Shown: piece by piece, positions 11,025-23,536 of the stretch
Layout: each line of letters opens with the position of its first letter
Position numbering within the stretch: position 1 is the stretch's first letter
Notes under the pieces: generated by a model
Seen by the model: the letters and a program-made list of their open reading frames with translations, nothing else
Told to the model about the DNA's origin: nothing
The model's database searches: none
Origin: Halictus rubicundus
Lineage: Eukaryota > Arthropoda > Insecta > Hymenoptera > Halictidae
Direction: 5' to 3'
NCBI RefSeq assembly: GCF_050948215.1
Contig: NC_135157.1
Span: forward strand, 2,294,001-2,358,000
DNA: 64,000 nucleotides
Made by a program: the position numbers and the translations under genes

Positions 11025-11720
11025 TTAGGTGTGCAAATAAATTCGGTGCCTATTTAATGATATTTAGCTTTCATTCATAAATGAAGTATACAAGATTATG
11101 TTTCGAAATATTCACCCTCACTTTATAGCACCCTTTCCCATCTAGTTGGTAGTTTATATCTTGCCGGAAAAAAAGTAATTGATACATTTTTTGACCAATA
11201 GAGTTTTGTGTTCCCCGGACAAGATGATAGTGAACAGTCGATAGCTGGGGCCATGTCTGGAGAGTATGCAGCATGACTTCCCATACTATCGCATACAAAG
11301 TGTCCCCCGTCCTTTGTGCAAAATGTGCCCGAGCATTGTCGTGTTGCAGGATTACGTGTCTATTCCCTTGGTCAGTGAAAGGTCGAATTCTTTACCATTC
11401 ATCGTACAGTCATTAATTGTTGCTGGTAATAATCTGCAGTAATTGCGTAGCTAGCACCACAATGACAGCAAAACTTATTTGTTGTCAATGAGCTTTGCCG
11501 TGAACGTAAAAGTTTCTCCGTGGCTAATCCATGATTTTTTTCGTATTGGGTTGTCATATAGGACCCGTTTTCATCAACCGGTATGATTTCGTGCAGGAAA
11601 CTCATCCATTAAAACCGAGAAAGCAAGCACGCCGCTGTATGAATTCCGGGTCTTTTCATTTCTTTACTGCCTTCATGGGGGACCTAACAACCAAGCTATT
11701 GAATTTCACCTAACTTTTCA
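11025..11720 (-). pseudogene. Frameshifted mariner transposase with one terminal repeat
   Basis: The terminal repeat at 11,025 reads TTAGGTGTGCAAATAAATTC. Read on the minus strand from about 11,700, fragments in different frames spell mariner landmarks: FLHEIIPVDEN, ITADYYQQQL, ILQHDNARAHFAQRTGDTL (the catalytic HDNARPH block), YSPDMAP and HLVRGTQNSIGQK. Several frameshifts separate them and the N-terminal third and far terminal repeat are absent. Family (Tc1/mariner, DD34D type) is clear; it is not functional. Confidence 0.8.
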
Positions 11721-11779
11721 AGGCGAAGAGATACCGATTGCATGTAAACGGGGTATTTTTAAATCTGAAGGTCAGCACT

Positions 11780-12034
11780 TTAACCCCTTGCACGATTTAT
11801 TTTGCGGTTTCAGTGATTAGAACTTTTTTGTAATTCTTAACTTCATAAAAATAGGAGAAGATTTATATCTATTGCATGCTTATATGTTCTTCAATAGCTG
11901 TACATTAACAACGCCAAAATAGAATTTTATTTCGGTTTAAAGAAAATTAATAGCATACATATTTATTAGACTCTGTTCAGAATCATCCTCGCGAGTATGA
12001 CTCGATATTGTTGGGCAAGGGAGGGGGGGTTTAA
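11780..12034 (-). mobile_element. TTAACCCCTTGCAC-family MITE, copy A
   Basis: Bounded by TTAA, starting TTAACCCCTTGCACGATTTA. Internal blocks match other copies in inverted orientation: AATAGAATTTTATTTCGGTTT, TATTTATTAGACTCTGTTC and GAGTATGACTCGATATTG. The consensus is about 250 bp and non-coding. Confidence 0.7.
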
Positions 12035-12070
12035 AACGTCACCAAGAGCGGGCAGAAAGTATAATTCGAA

Positions 12071-12319
12071 TTAACCCTTTGCACTCGAGCGGTAACTCTA
12101 AATGACCACTAGAAATTGTTGTGGCATTATTTCAAAGAAATTACAAAAAATATTGCAATGTATTTGCTACATTACAAAATTTGTATTTAACAGATTACTA
12201 AACATTTACATATTATATGTGGAAATCGGATCAGTTTCGTATGAATAAAATGAAAATATTTTAAGACGAAAGAAAAATTTAGTTTTACAATGAAAATAGC
12301 GCCGAGTGCAAAGGATTAA
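12071..12319. mobile_element. TTAA-bounded MITE, TTAACCCTTTGCACTCGAGC type (249 bp)
   Basis: The left end TTAACCCTTTGCACTCGAGC and the inverse of the right end TTAATCCTTTGCACTCGGCG form matching inverted repeats with TTAA on both sides. The interior differs from the CCCCTTGCAC family next to it, so this is a separate family. It starts 37 bp after copy A ends. Confidence 0.75.
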
Positions 12320-12822
12320 AGTTATAGTGGCTCACATCACGTGTTTAAATTATTAAGTACGATGTGTGATCGAAGAGGAACCGGACTGTACCAGTTTCCT
12401 TGCCTATGGTAAACAAGTATTAGGGAATTGCCGTTATAAACGGGTTGCCATTCTCGATAGCGATACTTTTTACGCGACCCTCTGTTTGGGGTTCACAGCA
12501 TGCCAGGATGAAACACGCATAGTTGGGGGCTCAGCGATAATTGGTATTTGCGAATCGTGATAACGGTGAAACGCTAAGGTGTGAGTGCCAGAACGCTAGG
12601 AACCTAGTTGACAGTCGAGTGACAGAGGTAAGCTTTTGGTAGGGGGATGTTCATTAATAAGCGTCACTGGATTACGAAGGAATGGACAGAGATTCATTCT
12701 CATAGAATTCATAAGTTCTGTCTTTAGCCACTCGTTAATATGTCACTGCCACACGAATCGTTTCGCATGTGTTGCGCATCGATGACAATTATGACTGATC
12801 CGCTTGTGTAGTGCATACCGAT

Positions 12823-12987
12823 TACGAAACTGCGGATTTTTATGCAGAACAAACAATTGACTAGATCATTTACAAAATAGGGGACGTTCATAGATATTTA
12901 ATTCTTCCCTGAGTAATTTTAACGAGTCGAAAATAATTAAATAATGTTTTTAAATTCTTTCTGCATACTGTTCCGCATCCGAGTTAG
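12823..12987. mobile_element. CTAGACTGCGG-family MITE, copy 2
   Basis: Left end GAAACTGCGGATTTTTATGC. The right end is an inverse of CTAACTCGGATGCGGAACAG with CTGCATACTG just inside. About 165 bp, AT-rich. Confidence 0.5.
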
Positions 12988-15100
12988 TCTTTTTTGTCAT
13001 AAGTGCATCAAATCTGCCGTATACTGATTACTGTATAAATTGTCGGAATTAAAAGTTGAATGGTGTACCTAATAAGTGTTAACAAGTTGATGATATTATT
13101 TGAACAAAATATGCTTTTTCGACTAAAATATTTTCTCTGCCATTATATCGGCTTCATTCTTTCCATCTCATTGTTTCAGTTAACCGTTATGGGCGCTTCA
13201 CAATATACCTAACATTATTCCAAAATGATCGCAAACAACGAACATTGTTCTCGAATTACCTTTGTTTCGGTGATTCCGGTGTTGGCTAACAAGGTTCACT
13301 TCATCATGGACACGCGGTTATATTGCAAACGAGACCATTACGCGACTTATCGATATGTTTCCAGTGCGCCGCTATGAGATCCATTAACTCATTAACGGCC
13401 GTGTGACATCTGAGATTACCGTGACAATATTTTCTACAAAATTTGATTGACAAGCTGTACGAAAAGCGAGCATAAAAAAATAATTAAAAAATGTACCTTA
13501 ACATAAAACTGCGATTTTATGCTGGTTTTTAGACATGCTCTATACTCTATGCAATAGCTGCGTATTCACAGTGAATGAACTATTAATTAATTATCTGTGA
13601 CGGCAGTCCTTAAGTTAGAACTTCTCCATTTAAAAATCATGTTTCACAGAATGAAAATAACGATACAGCTTCTTCGAAAATGTTATGAATGTATTTTTTG
13701 TTATACATAATTTGTGATTCTTTACGAAATTTGTACAATTTCGTACTCGTACATCGCTCATGCAAGTTAATTTTGTAATAACTAGACTATGAAGATACCA
13801 AATAGCGTAATTAACTATGAATGTACAATTGAAATAAATTGTAAATTAAAATGGTAAATGATTGAATGAGTACAAATAAAAATATACTTACGACTAATCT
13901 GCCTTTCCAAGAAAAAAAGTCTGAGCGGTCAACATACTTCAAACAGTCATAACTTCGTTAATTTTAGGAATTTGGGTATAGGATTTTGCCGATATATTTC
14001 TGGAGCTGTGTTCTTTAAGCAAATGCAAAAGAAGTCAATCTTTTCAAACCTTCACGCTAAAATACTCACTTACAAATGGCCGAAGGAGTCGGAATATGGG
14101 GTGTACTAATGGATTAGCGAACTTTCGGTTTCGTGACCGCGAAAACATTCATTTGTCATCGCCGCGAATTCCCATAGATCAGCCATACGCGGGTGGGGGG
14201 GGGGGGGGGGAGGCAACGGCGGAGCACTTGGAGGTACCCATAAATATGCGCGGACACCATAACCGTGTGCCACGGAGCTCGTGACTTAATCTGCAAGGGT
14301 ATCTAGGCCGTAGCTTGGCCGCTGTTGCTGGATTTATGGGCCGATTCGGGTCTCGTGCTTTTAGATCTTTATTCTGTTCCCGCCCTCGCTCGCGATATTG
14401 CGGATCCGTGTGTCGTTGCGTAATATCCGCGATACATCGATACGCCCCGGGGCGCATTTGCGTAATTGCGCCTCACGTTTCCATTTTACCGCGCGATTTT
14501 TCGTGAACCGTCCCGCCGACCGACGTTTCCAGCTAATGATCCGAAATAAATAAACAACGGGCGAGCGGAGTAATCGCGAGAGTGAACGTAATTTTAGGGA
14601 TGCTCGCCTTTCGAAACTCTTCTCCAGGGATTTTCAACGTCCCACTCGACCCTTCCACCCTTCAAAATCATTATTATTACGCCACGGTGCAAATGCTTTA
14701 TTAAGCAATGGTGAAATCGCTGACTCGCGAATATCATTCTCGAAAAAGGATAGAACGCCTGTTTCGTTTACGTTACTGTACCCTGTGTATCTTTTGTTGT
14801 TCATTATGGTGCGCGAACCCTTATAGTAGTGGAGCAGTGTATTACTTTTTTCAACACCACTGCGTGTTCATTAAAAACAGATTTTATTATTCGAAACATT
14901 GCCCAGAATGCGAATAACATCTTTTACGTTACTGCAGTCTGAGCGTCTCTTCCCATGATGTACTGCTTCCAAGAACTGTTGGGTGCCAGGACACGAACAT
15001 GCTTTCGAAAAAAAGCATTTAAAGTTTCAAGCTAACCTCTCTACATATAATGAAAGGGAAATTTTAATGTGTGTTATAAGTACGCTATTTTTGGAATTAC
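12988..15100. other. AT-rich then mixed unique sequence, no gene seen
   Basis: A single TTAA-type end (TTAACGGCCGTGTGACATCT) starts near 13,394 without a recognisable partner. 14,195-14,210 is a 16-base G run. 14,100-14,700 is CpG-rich. No exon or RNA gene is evident. Confidence 0.3.
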
Positions 15101-15354
15101 AGAAAATCCTTTTACCACAGTGTCTTTAAGACTAGGCAAAAGATTAATACTAACAACCCGGCTACAACTGAACGAGGCGTTTCCATTGGCCGAGCCGGCA
15201 TCCTTCCACTGTAGCCGCGTTTTGATTGATCTGTGTTTTCCGTTAATAACTCCTTAACAAAGCCACGGATTATGTTTTCGTAAAGGAAAAAGCTACTTCC
15301 AGTAACCTCGGGAATCGTCTCTTTCAAGGAAGCAATACATCTTGGGACACCCTA
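15100..15354. mobile_element. GGTGTCCC-type foldback, truncated copy
   Basis: The right part (TAATAACTCCTTAACAAAGCC through CTTGGGACACC) matches the right arm of the complete element at 23,214-23,536. The left arm is decayed or missing. Confidence 0.5.
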
Positions 15355-15675
15355 TAGTGCAGTGATGAGCACGGTAGGGACTCCTCAAGCGCCTGCTTCT
15401 CCCACCATCTCTCTTTCATGCAGCACTTACCTTCGTCGAGTTCGCTGGTGTCTCGCATCTTCGTTGCCCCACGCAAAGCCGGGCAACTGGCGACCCGCGG
15501 GTCGCACACTGTTTCTTTTTCCTGTTCTCCCACCATTCGACTGGTATTCTGTGAAAGAAACAGCGTGCGGCCCGCGCGACACAGTTCCCTGTCTTTGGAG
15601 ATAGAGTCAAACTAGGAATGATGCTGAAGAGTGGGAGAACCGGTAAACTAATGGTGGGGGTCGCACAGCGACGGC

Positions 15676-16184
15676 GCACAGTGGGCAATTTGGACAAAAT
15701 CGGATTCAAAATCAAGGAACTTTCGATAGGAATGAGGTAGAGCGATGAAATCTTTTTTAAATGAAAGCTGCAACTTTGTAGAATATGGGAAAAATAGGGA
15801 GATTATTACCATCCAATCATTTCAACGAACAAATGACTTCATTAGTTTTTGTCACAAAAATCTATTTTTTGCAAAATCCTGAGGTCGTAGACAAATTTTG
15901 AGACCAGATTTGAAATCAGCGTGAAAAAAACTATGGGAAATGATGTATAGCATGTTAAAAAAAAATTTTCCGCGCGTGGTATTGGAAAAACTAAAATTTT
16001 CTTGAATTTGTGCGCGTTTAACGAATTTTCTCGAGGTTAAATAACGTTCGTACCACAATCTCTCTATTTTTCCCATATTCTACAAAGTTGCAGCTTTCAT
16101 TTAAAAAAGATTTCATCGCTCTACCTCATTCCTATCGAAAGTTCCTTGATTTTGAATCCGATTTTGTCCAAATTGCCCACTGTG
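15676..16184. repeat. Foldback element with 126-bp near-perfect inverted repeats
   Basis: Arms 15,676-15,801 and 16,059-16,184 are inverse copies with a single difference by my reading. The outer end is GCACAGTGGGCAATTTGGAC and the inner end AATATGGGAAAAATAG. The 257-bp spacer is AT-rich and not symmetrical. Weaker mirrored matches outside the arms (for example GCCGGGCAACT at about 15,480 and inverted near 16,205) suggest a larger palindromic element of about 1 kb. Confidence 0.85.
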
Positions 16185-16344
16185 CGGCGGGGAAGAAGTT
16201 GCCCGGCTCTGCCCCACGATAACGGCTCATACTGCAAGGTAGTGTCGCCAGACGATGCCCATTTGGGTATCTGTTTCTTCTCCTCCTTTCCCCTTCCACT
16301 GTCCCTTTCCACCACCATGAGCACACTCTAACGTCCCCCACTAT

Positions 16345-19308
16345 CACCGTAGACTGGTCACGTGACGTGCCACGTGTGCCGCGCGCGACTGAGGCCCGTC
16401 GCGCACGTGCAACGTGTCACACATTACTCTGGTCATCAGATAGGGGGTACATTGTATTCCCTCGATTTTCTCGACCTGGCAACACTACTGCAAGGGGACA
16501 GTGGGCACTATGTGGTCTTGTCTCAATTGAGACAAAAATGTCCATCCTTGCTATAGTACGTACCCCGGCCCTCTAAAGGTTAACGAGCCTCGGGTGTTCG
16601 GATAAACGGGGTCCGCGAACCCGATACATGGCCCTCGAAGTGATAATAAATGAAAGTCGAAAGCATAAAGACGGTTGATCGCTGCCATTCGGATGAACCC
16701 GGGAGACAACGCGCGATTTCCGAAGAAGGGCGAACGTCCATTCTAAGGCGGTGGCTCTAAGGAAACCCGACGGGGATTTTCGCGGTCCGGTGCCGCGAAA
16801 CGAACGCTATACAACTGCGGATTGTATTTTCACTTGGCTTAGGGGTTGCGGCCTCCGACTTTCCCGCGATCTCTGTACGCGGTCTAAAACAGAAATCCCG
16901 GCTCGGTGGATCCGGCCGATTCTCGAAGTGGAGTATCGTGTTCGGATGTCTTCCGCGCGGCGTCGCCGCGTTGAACGCGAGAACTTTTCGGCGAGGCCGC
17001 GAAAACCGCGGCTAGCATCGAGCTTAGACGCCTGAATGCACCCTCCTTTTATCGCGACGCTCGTTGTATTTTTGCCCGTTCATCGCGGCTTTCCAAGTTA
17101 CCGCGGATCTTGCGAAACTTGCGATTGCACCGCTCGGTATCGGGCAACGTGCTACTCTTCGCTCGAAACTTTCCGCTCGACGCTGCTGCTTGTCACGACA
17201 CGCCCTCGGAAGTGTGCAACGCTCGGGGGTTAAGGCGAATTTACACTTTTTCACTTCGGATGTATGTACATTGCGGACGAGTCCTCCACAATAAATAAAA
17301 AGGATCAAAAGTATACCTCTTCAATGATTCAATTCAATTCACTGGTTTTCAAAATGAAAAAGACATTTTCGAACTTGGCTGGCACAAATATGTGCAACAG
17401 TTTTCTTTCGATATAAGAAGATGGCTCGGAACGGTGTCCGACGTATTGCGGATGGGGGTATCTGTTCGGCTTGGCATTGTTCTTGACTGGGCCGAGAGTT
17501 TATGTGGTCGACTGTGCAGCGATATCTTTCTTTGGAAAAGGGTAGAATATGAAATACCCTCTCGTTGTGGCTCTAAGCAAGATAGATCACGCATTATTAA
17601 CAGTTTGAATATCATTCTGTGTAACATTTTTATTCTGTTGATTGAAAGCCTTACGGGAAGCTTTAATTTTTTAATTCCTTGTAAGTACAAATTTCTCGTC
17701 CCAGTAATGAAGAGTTGAAAGAAAAATGTGCTTCGCAGAAGGAAGTAACTAGGCGCTGTCGACTTCCAAAGAAGTCGAATACGTTTCTCATAGCTGTCTC
17801 AATTTTCGATTGCCCCGAGGAAAAGACTGCCAGGGGGAGTCCATGAAGAACTCCGGGCAGGTCAGAGCCGCCTACTCGTCACATCCTTCTCCCAGCCTCG
17901 AAGGAGGCAATGACCTTTAAGGGAGCGCTTTCTTCCTTAATTGGGCCACGTATTAATCCGCTCGAACCTTCTGACCGCGACGATTTATTCGAGCGTCGCG
18001 GGGGATGTAGCAGACGGACGTGAAAAGAGGGAGATAAGCGAGACGGAGGAAACGGAAGCGTGGGAGTACGCCTAGGATTACGAGGACTTAACTAAACGGT
18101 CACCGTCGGACAAGAAGATATCTCCGGACGTTTTATCGCCGAATGTCCAAGCGTTGCTGCCAGCCCGCCCGATTGGATTAAGCCCCGACGCGCGTCTCGT
18201 GGGCTTGTTCGAAAAGTCAAATATTATCGGAATTGAATTCGAGTTTCTTTAAATGGCGAAATGCAGATGAATTGTCAATATTCAGCCTCTCAACGATCTC
18301 CTTAATTATAATCCTTGAATTATCAATACCGGAACGTGGTACAAAGCGAGGTTGATCGTTTAGGTTAAAACCACCATGTCGAAATCTGCCGTTTTAAATG
18401 TTCAGAAAGCAAGAGCATGATCCAAATAAACATTCCGAACGTCGTTTTCTTGCGATTCCAACATTCACTCCATTTCGAAAATCGTATAATAATCAACATT
18501 CTCAACGTTGAGAAGCACCTCTCAATCATGAATTCATTTAAATCGACGCTGTCTGGCGCTGAATTGTCTCATGCACGTCGCCACGTTTGGATTGGTATGT
18601 CACACGACAACAGAATAATCTTCTGCGTAAAAGTTGCGATATAGTACTCGCCACCTTTGAAAATCGAGCGCGAACTTTTGCACTCATTCGACGCAAGTAC
18701 CGCAGCCGCACCGTCTCCGTAATAATTCCTAATTATTTAATAAAGTCGGAGCGTCGCCACACGCTTTATTCGCACCGTAAAATTGGCGCGGGTAAGCCGC
18801 GTGGAATCGACGGAAAATATTCGAATATAATTAATGCCCGCGCCACTTTGACGTTTTATCCGTTTCCGGTGCCCGCTGCGGCGGCCACGGTTAATTAATA
18901 ATAAGCGCTTAATTAAGCGAATGGATGAGTGCTTTTACTGATTGCGCTTGTGACACAAGCCGGGCTCGTGTCGCGCATTTCCATACGGGGTGGATCGGAT
19001 CAACTTGCCACTTAGGTCCAGCTATTTTCTCCCTTACCGAATCGTACTAATCGATTAGCTGGATTTATGAGAATAGTGTCTATTAGTTTCGTTTTATTTC
19101 CGGTCGGAGAATCGTGGATGTGACCTCACGAGACGTGTGATATGCCGTGTTTCGTTATGGAACGTTGGACGTTAGAAGGAAATGTTATTGAACCTAGAAT
19201 TTTCGTACAATTTTCTACATTTGTAAACCAGCATAGTGTACGTGTAGGAATATAGGAGACTAATTTAAAATTGAATTATATTGCACTGAATGTTACAGTT
19301 TACTTTTA

Positions 19309-19310
<2 letters not shown>
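16345..19310. other. Unique sequence, partly CpG-rich, no gene seen
   Basis: An 18-bp perfect palindrome TTGTCTCAATTGAGACAA lies near 16,517. A TTAA-type end (inverse of TTAACCTTTAGAGGGCC) stops near 16,583. At 18,906-18,919 CGCTTAATTAAGCG is a perfect palindrome containing a homeodomain-type TTAATTAA core. I see no trustworthy exon. Confidence 0.3.

Positions 19311-19311
<1 letters not shown>

Positions 19312-19358
<47 letters not shown>
19312..19358. repeat. (CT)n microsatellite
   Basis: About 47 bp of uninterrupted CT repeats. Confidence 0.97.
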
Positions 19359-19359
<1 letters not shown>

Positions 19360-19361
<2 letters not shown>

Positions 19362-21055
19362 TACAGTTTCGAAATACGTCATTTTTCTGTTTAAAACTTC
19401 AAAATATCTATATAACGATCGTAAATAATTGACGAGCCTAAGTACTGACTATTCCTATCTTGTATTTTTCTAATAAAAGCTTAAATCTTATATTGCTCGA
19501 ACAAAATCTCCAATTTATGGACGTTCGAACCAGCGTGACGGGCCTTGAGATGAACATTTTTGCAACAGGTATAGATCACTCGTGACAGGAGAATCTGTTT
19601 CATCGCACAATTTCTCAAAAGCGTGGATCCAATATGAAATTACAGTGATCAGAATCGATATTTGGAGATAACGAACGGTTGAAATCGACGGACTAAAATA
19701 GTCGGTTATTAGAATTGAAATGACGCACCCGGTATGCAACGGTGCTCGCATGAGCGCCCATTTGCGGCGCATTTTCATGCCCACTCGCGTCCGCGCGTCC
19801 TCCCGTCCGTGTCACTGTCACAATGCAATCCGCCGTTGAAACATATCGTTCAATTATTCCTAAACTAATATTTATCACCGGCAGAGTCGGCTAGCGGCGG
19901 CGCGTTTATTGTGGCATCGAGCGCGCGCGTTCGCCTCCGCGCCTGAAACATGAATGAGAAACGTTACGACCCGGCGAGATTTTACGAGCCGCGGTAACTT
20001 TTCGCGAGCACTAGGGAGAGAGAAAGAGAGAGAAAGAGGGGGGGGTGGAAATCGTTAGAGAATTATAAAACGTTTCCGCTTTCTTGAACGAGGCCGTCTC
20101 GAAGAAGGAACAGGGCGAATCGCGCGGGGGTGGCTCGCTTTCGAGGGGGTTGGTGCTTTGACGTCGCGCGTACACCACTCGAGGGTAAATATCCCGTAGG
20201 ATCGTAATCGAGCGACGGAAAGGCGCGTCCGAAGGGGGCACAGGGGTGTATCCGTCTTAATTTTCCAACGTGGTCGGTAAATAAGCTCTCGTTGGCTGGG
20301 CCTTTATCGCTATCCCCACGCGCCTCGCTCGGATCGAGGCGCGTCTAACTGAATTATGGGAATTAGCGAGCTCGGTGATTTGGCAAGGGCGGCGGAGATT
20401 AATGAAAGCATCCCGTAGACGATACGGATCGCTCGTCTCTTGTCAACAAGTTGCTCCACGACGGTTTTCACTAGACTTCATTCATCGCGATGCAATTCTT
20501 ACGCTCTCGCCTTGGTGCGCAAGCTGCACACTTCAACGCGAATTTGGATTTGCAAAAAAACAGTACTGCGCGAGATGATACAGTTTGCTTTCACGTTGGC
20601 TGTACGGCGACGTGTTTAGACAATGGTGAACATGTTGACTGTCGTGTCATTCATATACATCTGAAATGCGAATTTCGAGGGGGAAAAATAGTCGACATCA
20701 ATTGCAAGAAACTATAGCCACATATAACTTTCTTTTCTTGTTTAACATTCCTAATAAATTGAGGACAATATACTGACATTCAGACATTTTTTCGATATTT
20801 CTACTATTTTACATCGCATCAATTCGTTTTTATCGTAAATGCATAAAATCCGCAGAATACTCACATATGAATTGCGAAATATGGTCCTCATACTGTGGCT
20901 CTAATAATTTGATTGCACCACTGTCAAAAAAATACATTTTGCTAATAATAACAGTAACATTTATTCTACCGTTCCAACAGCCACGTTCTTTGAATCGTAA
21001 ACCGCCGATCGTGAGTAACAATTTAATAGCGGTAGCCCTTTGATATATTCAAAAA
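19360..21055. other. Unique sequence, no gene seen
   Basis: 19,700-20,450 is CpG-rich with a GA-rich tract near 20,010. The segment 20,820-20,860 (ATGCATAAAATCCGCAG) is a lone right end of the CTAGACTGCGG MITE family. Confidence 0.3.
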
Positions 21056-21130
21056 GTCATTAACACGTTCACCGCCATGGTGGTCACCAGTGACCGGTGC
21101 TATTGACTTGCTTAAAAATGATTGTTACAA

Positions 21131-21328
21131 CTAGACTGCAGATTTTACGCATTTATGATAAAAATGAGTAGATGAAATTTTAAAACAGTGTAAAGATAAA
21201 GAGCATTCGAGGATACATTATTTTCAACTCTCAGAAATTATTAAAGTAAGAATGAAATTTTTATCTCACTTCATTTTGTTGCAATCAATGAAGAAAATTT
21301 TTATTTCGCATAGTTCTCCGCAGTCAAG
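21131..21328. mobile_element. CTAGACTGCGG-family MITE, copy 3
   Basis: Starts CTAGACTGCAGATTTTACGC and ends TTTTATTTCGCATAGTTCTC CGCAGTCAAG, an imperfect inverted repeat. It follows a lone TTAA-type end (TTAACACGTTCACCGCCATG, 21,060). Confidence 0.6.
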
Positions 21329-23037
21329 TTACAGTTAGTCATTAGTAGCACTGAATATGTCAATTTATTCGTTCTGACATGAACTAAATGATAGTGCAAG
21401 CTGCAAACCTCATTATCAAACGACTAATAATAATTCTTCATAACTATGATCGTTCATAGTTCATTGGAATGAAGTAAGCAAGACTTGTATGAAACACTCA
21501 AAATTCACGCGGCAGCCAATTACACTGAATACATATTACACTGAAATAAAATAGAATGACATCTTTTCGGAAGCAGAGAAGAAATATTTGCAAAAGACAG
21601 CTCAAAACACGACTACGGAAAATTTTGTGTCACGAGACCGAATCTACTCGAGTCGAATGCTCGATGATTCGTGCAAAGCGTCCCTTCAGTAGTTGTATAA
21701 TAACGGCCACGATACGCAACAGTCATTCTTCCGGATAATCTCGCGTGATTAAACGACGACGGATCGTCGTTCCGACCGATCGACCCTCGAAGGGCCGTCA
21801 GGATTTCGTAGCTCGTTGCGAGATCCTGTATCAGCTGGGCGATTTTTCTTAGCGTCTCAAGGCCCGGGCGATAAAGAAACGCGTCGGGGATACAAGTTTT
21901 ACAAACGACGCTGTCGTGCGTATCCCGCCAGGTTCGTGCATCGGCCGGCGATCCCGATCTCGAGATTAAGATCGAATTTCAGAGTTCGCCGTGGGAGCGG
22001 TGCGCGCTCGCGGCGCGATAATTAATAAACAAACTCATAGATATGCGATAGCACGCCCGAGGGCGAGCAGGTCGCGTGAGATTTACGACAGGGGTTGCCA
22101 CTCTTATCGGTGATTAGAAACGCGAAAGCTTGCTGGGAACGATGCCCTTCGATCGCGATGCTCCCTTCCACCCTCACTTTCTCTCTCACCCTCTCCGGTC
22201 CGTTCTCCTTTCTGTTCTATTTCCGTTTCGATTCGAAAGAGCGACACCACTTAAGGGATGAAAAGGTTTTAACGGGAAAAGTAAGGAGAAGAGGGAAAAT
22301 GGTTGGGAACGGGACGAAATTCGCGGTGAAAGTCTAGTTGTATCGGACAAAAACAAGGGTGAGTTACGATCGGAGGGTGCGTCGTCTCGCCATCCCTCTC
22401 TTCTTCTTCGTCTTCTTCTTCTTCTTCTTTCTCTCGAACCTTTGTGCCCTTACGAACAGTGGATAATTCGAGCGATACATTTGAATTTCCCGCCATTACC
22501 CCTTCCTTCGTTGCTTCCTTTTACCTTTGGACCCCACCCTTGCCAACCCCCACCCCTACACGGCCACCAGGAATTTCCATTAGCTAATTACCGACTCGAC
22601 GGATAACCAGCTCCGACATTTTTGCTCCTCTTAACCCTCTCCCGATGGCTCGCTGGATTAGACTTTTTCCGCGGCGGCCAAGAAACAGGAGGCCCAAGGT
22701 CGGGTCAATTAACAGTCAATTCACACGCGCGTTATTCCGAACATTTTGAAAGCGCCGGGAAACGTTAATACGACTTCGGGGTTCCTGTTTCGTGACCGTG
22801 GCACCGCGAGCATTCAATTTCCACGATGTTTCTACGATTATCGCGACGCGGGGCTCGATTGGAGGGCAGCTTTTATCATTTACACCGTAATTAACGCCCG
22901 TGCAACAATTAGTCGCGAACGGGCAGCAGTCGCGTGGAATAAATTAAGCCGCGGGCAGAACGCGTGCCTCGGATATAATTTATTGTCGAAATTCCTCACG
23001 ACGATTTGCGTTTACGGCACCCCCGTCCTAATTGGTG
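21329..23037. other. AT-rich then CpG-rich unique sequence, no gene seen
   Basis: A TTC-repeat tract occupies about 22,399-22,432. TTAATTA and ATTAACG words are frequent at 22,680-22,930. The block leads directly into the splice-like site at 23,058. Confidence 0.3.
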
Positions 23038-23063
23038 TTTTCTCATTTCTGTTTCAGGTAAAC
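23028..23063 (+). promoter_or_regulatory. Candidate recursive splice site (or 3' splice site of a small exon)
   Basis: A CTAAT branch-point-like word at 23,028 is followed by a pyrimidine-rich tract, TTTTCTCATTTCTGTTTCAG, then immediately GTAAAC. An acceptor joined directly to a donor is the signature of recursive splicing in long insect introns. Alternatively it opens a 48-nt exon, 23,058-23,105, ending ATG before GTAATT. No flanking exons are identified. Confidence 0.4.
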
Positions 23064-23213
23064 GACACGACAATGCGTTCAACGTTCAGAATCGAAACCA
23101 ACATGGTAATTATGTTAACATTTTGACCGACTACGGCCACAGGGCGTCGGAACGTGGCCAGGACTACAAAAATCAGCTCTTCGTTTTCTGGGCACATTTT
23201 AACTCTTTATAAA

Positions 23214-23536
23214 AGGTGTCCCAAAAATGTTGTATTTTCTTGAAAAGGGTGGTTCCTGACGCAATTTGAGGTCACTTTTTCCTTTGCGAAAATGTTCTCC
23301 GCGGCTTTCTTAAAGAGTCGTTACCGAAAGATACAGACCAATCAGAGCGCGGATACAGCAGGCGGATTCAGCAAACACCAACGTCACGCTCTGCTAAAGC
23401 TGCGCTCTGATTGGTGCGTGTTTTTTTTTAATAACTCCATAATGAAGCCGCGGAGAACATTTTTTCACAAGAAAAAGTTACTTCAAATTGCATCAGGAAT
23501 ACCCCCTCCAAGGAAGTACATTTTTGGGACACCTTG
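23214..23536. mobile_element. GGTGTCCC-type foldback MITE (323 bp)
   Basis: Begins AGGTGTCCCAAAAATGTTGT and ends with the inverse of AGGTGTCCCAAAAATGTACT. Arms of about 100 bp include GTTCTCCGCGGCTT in both orientations. A truncated relative lies at 15,100-15,354. Non-coding. Confidence 0.8.

Noticed and set aside
15416..15536. Minus-strand exon ending at a GTAAGTG donor near 15,430
   Set aside because: It falls in the flank of a palindromic element and has no matching acceptor or domain.
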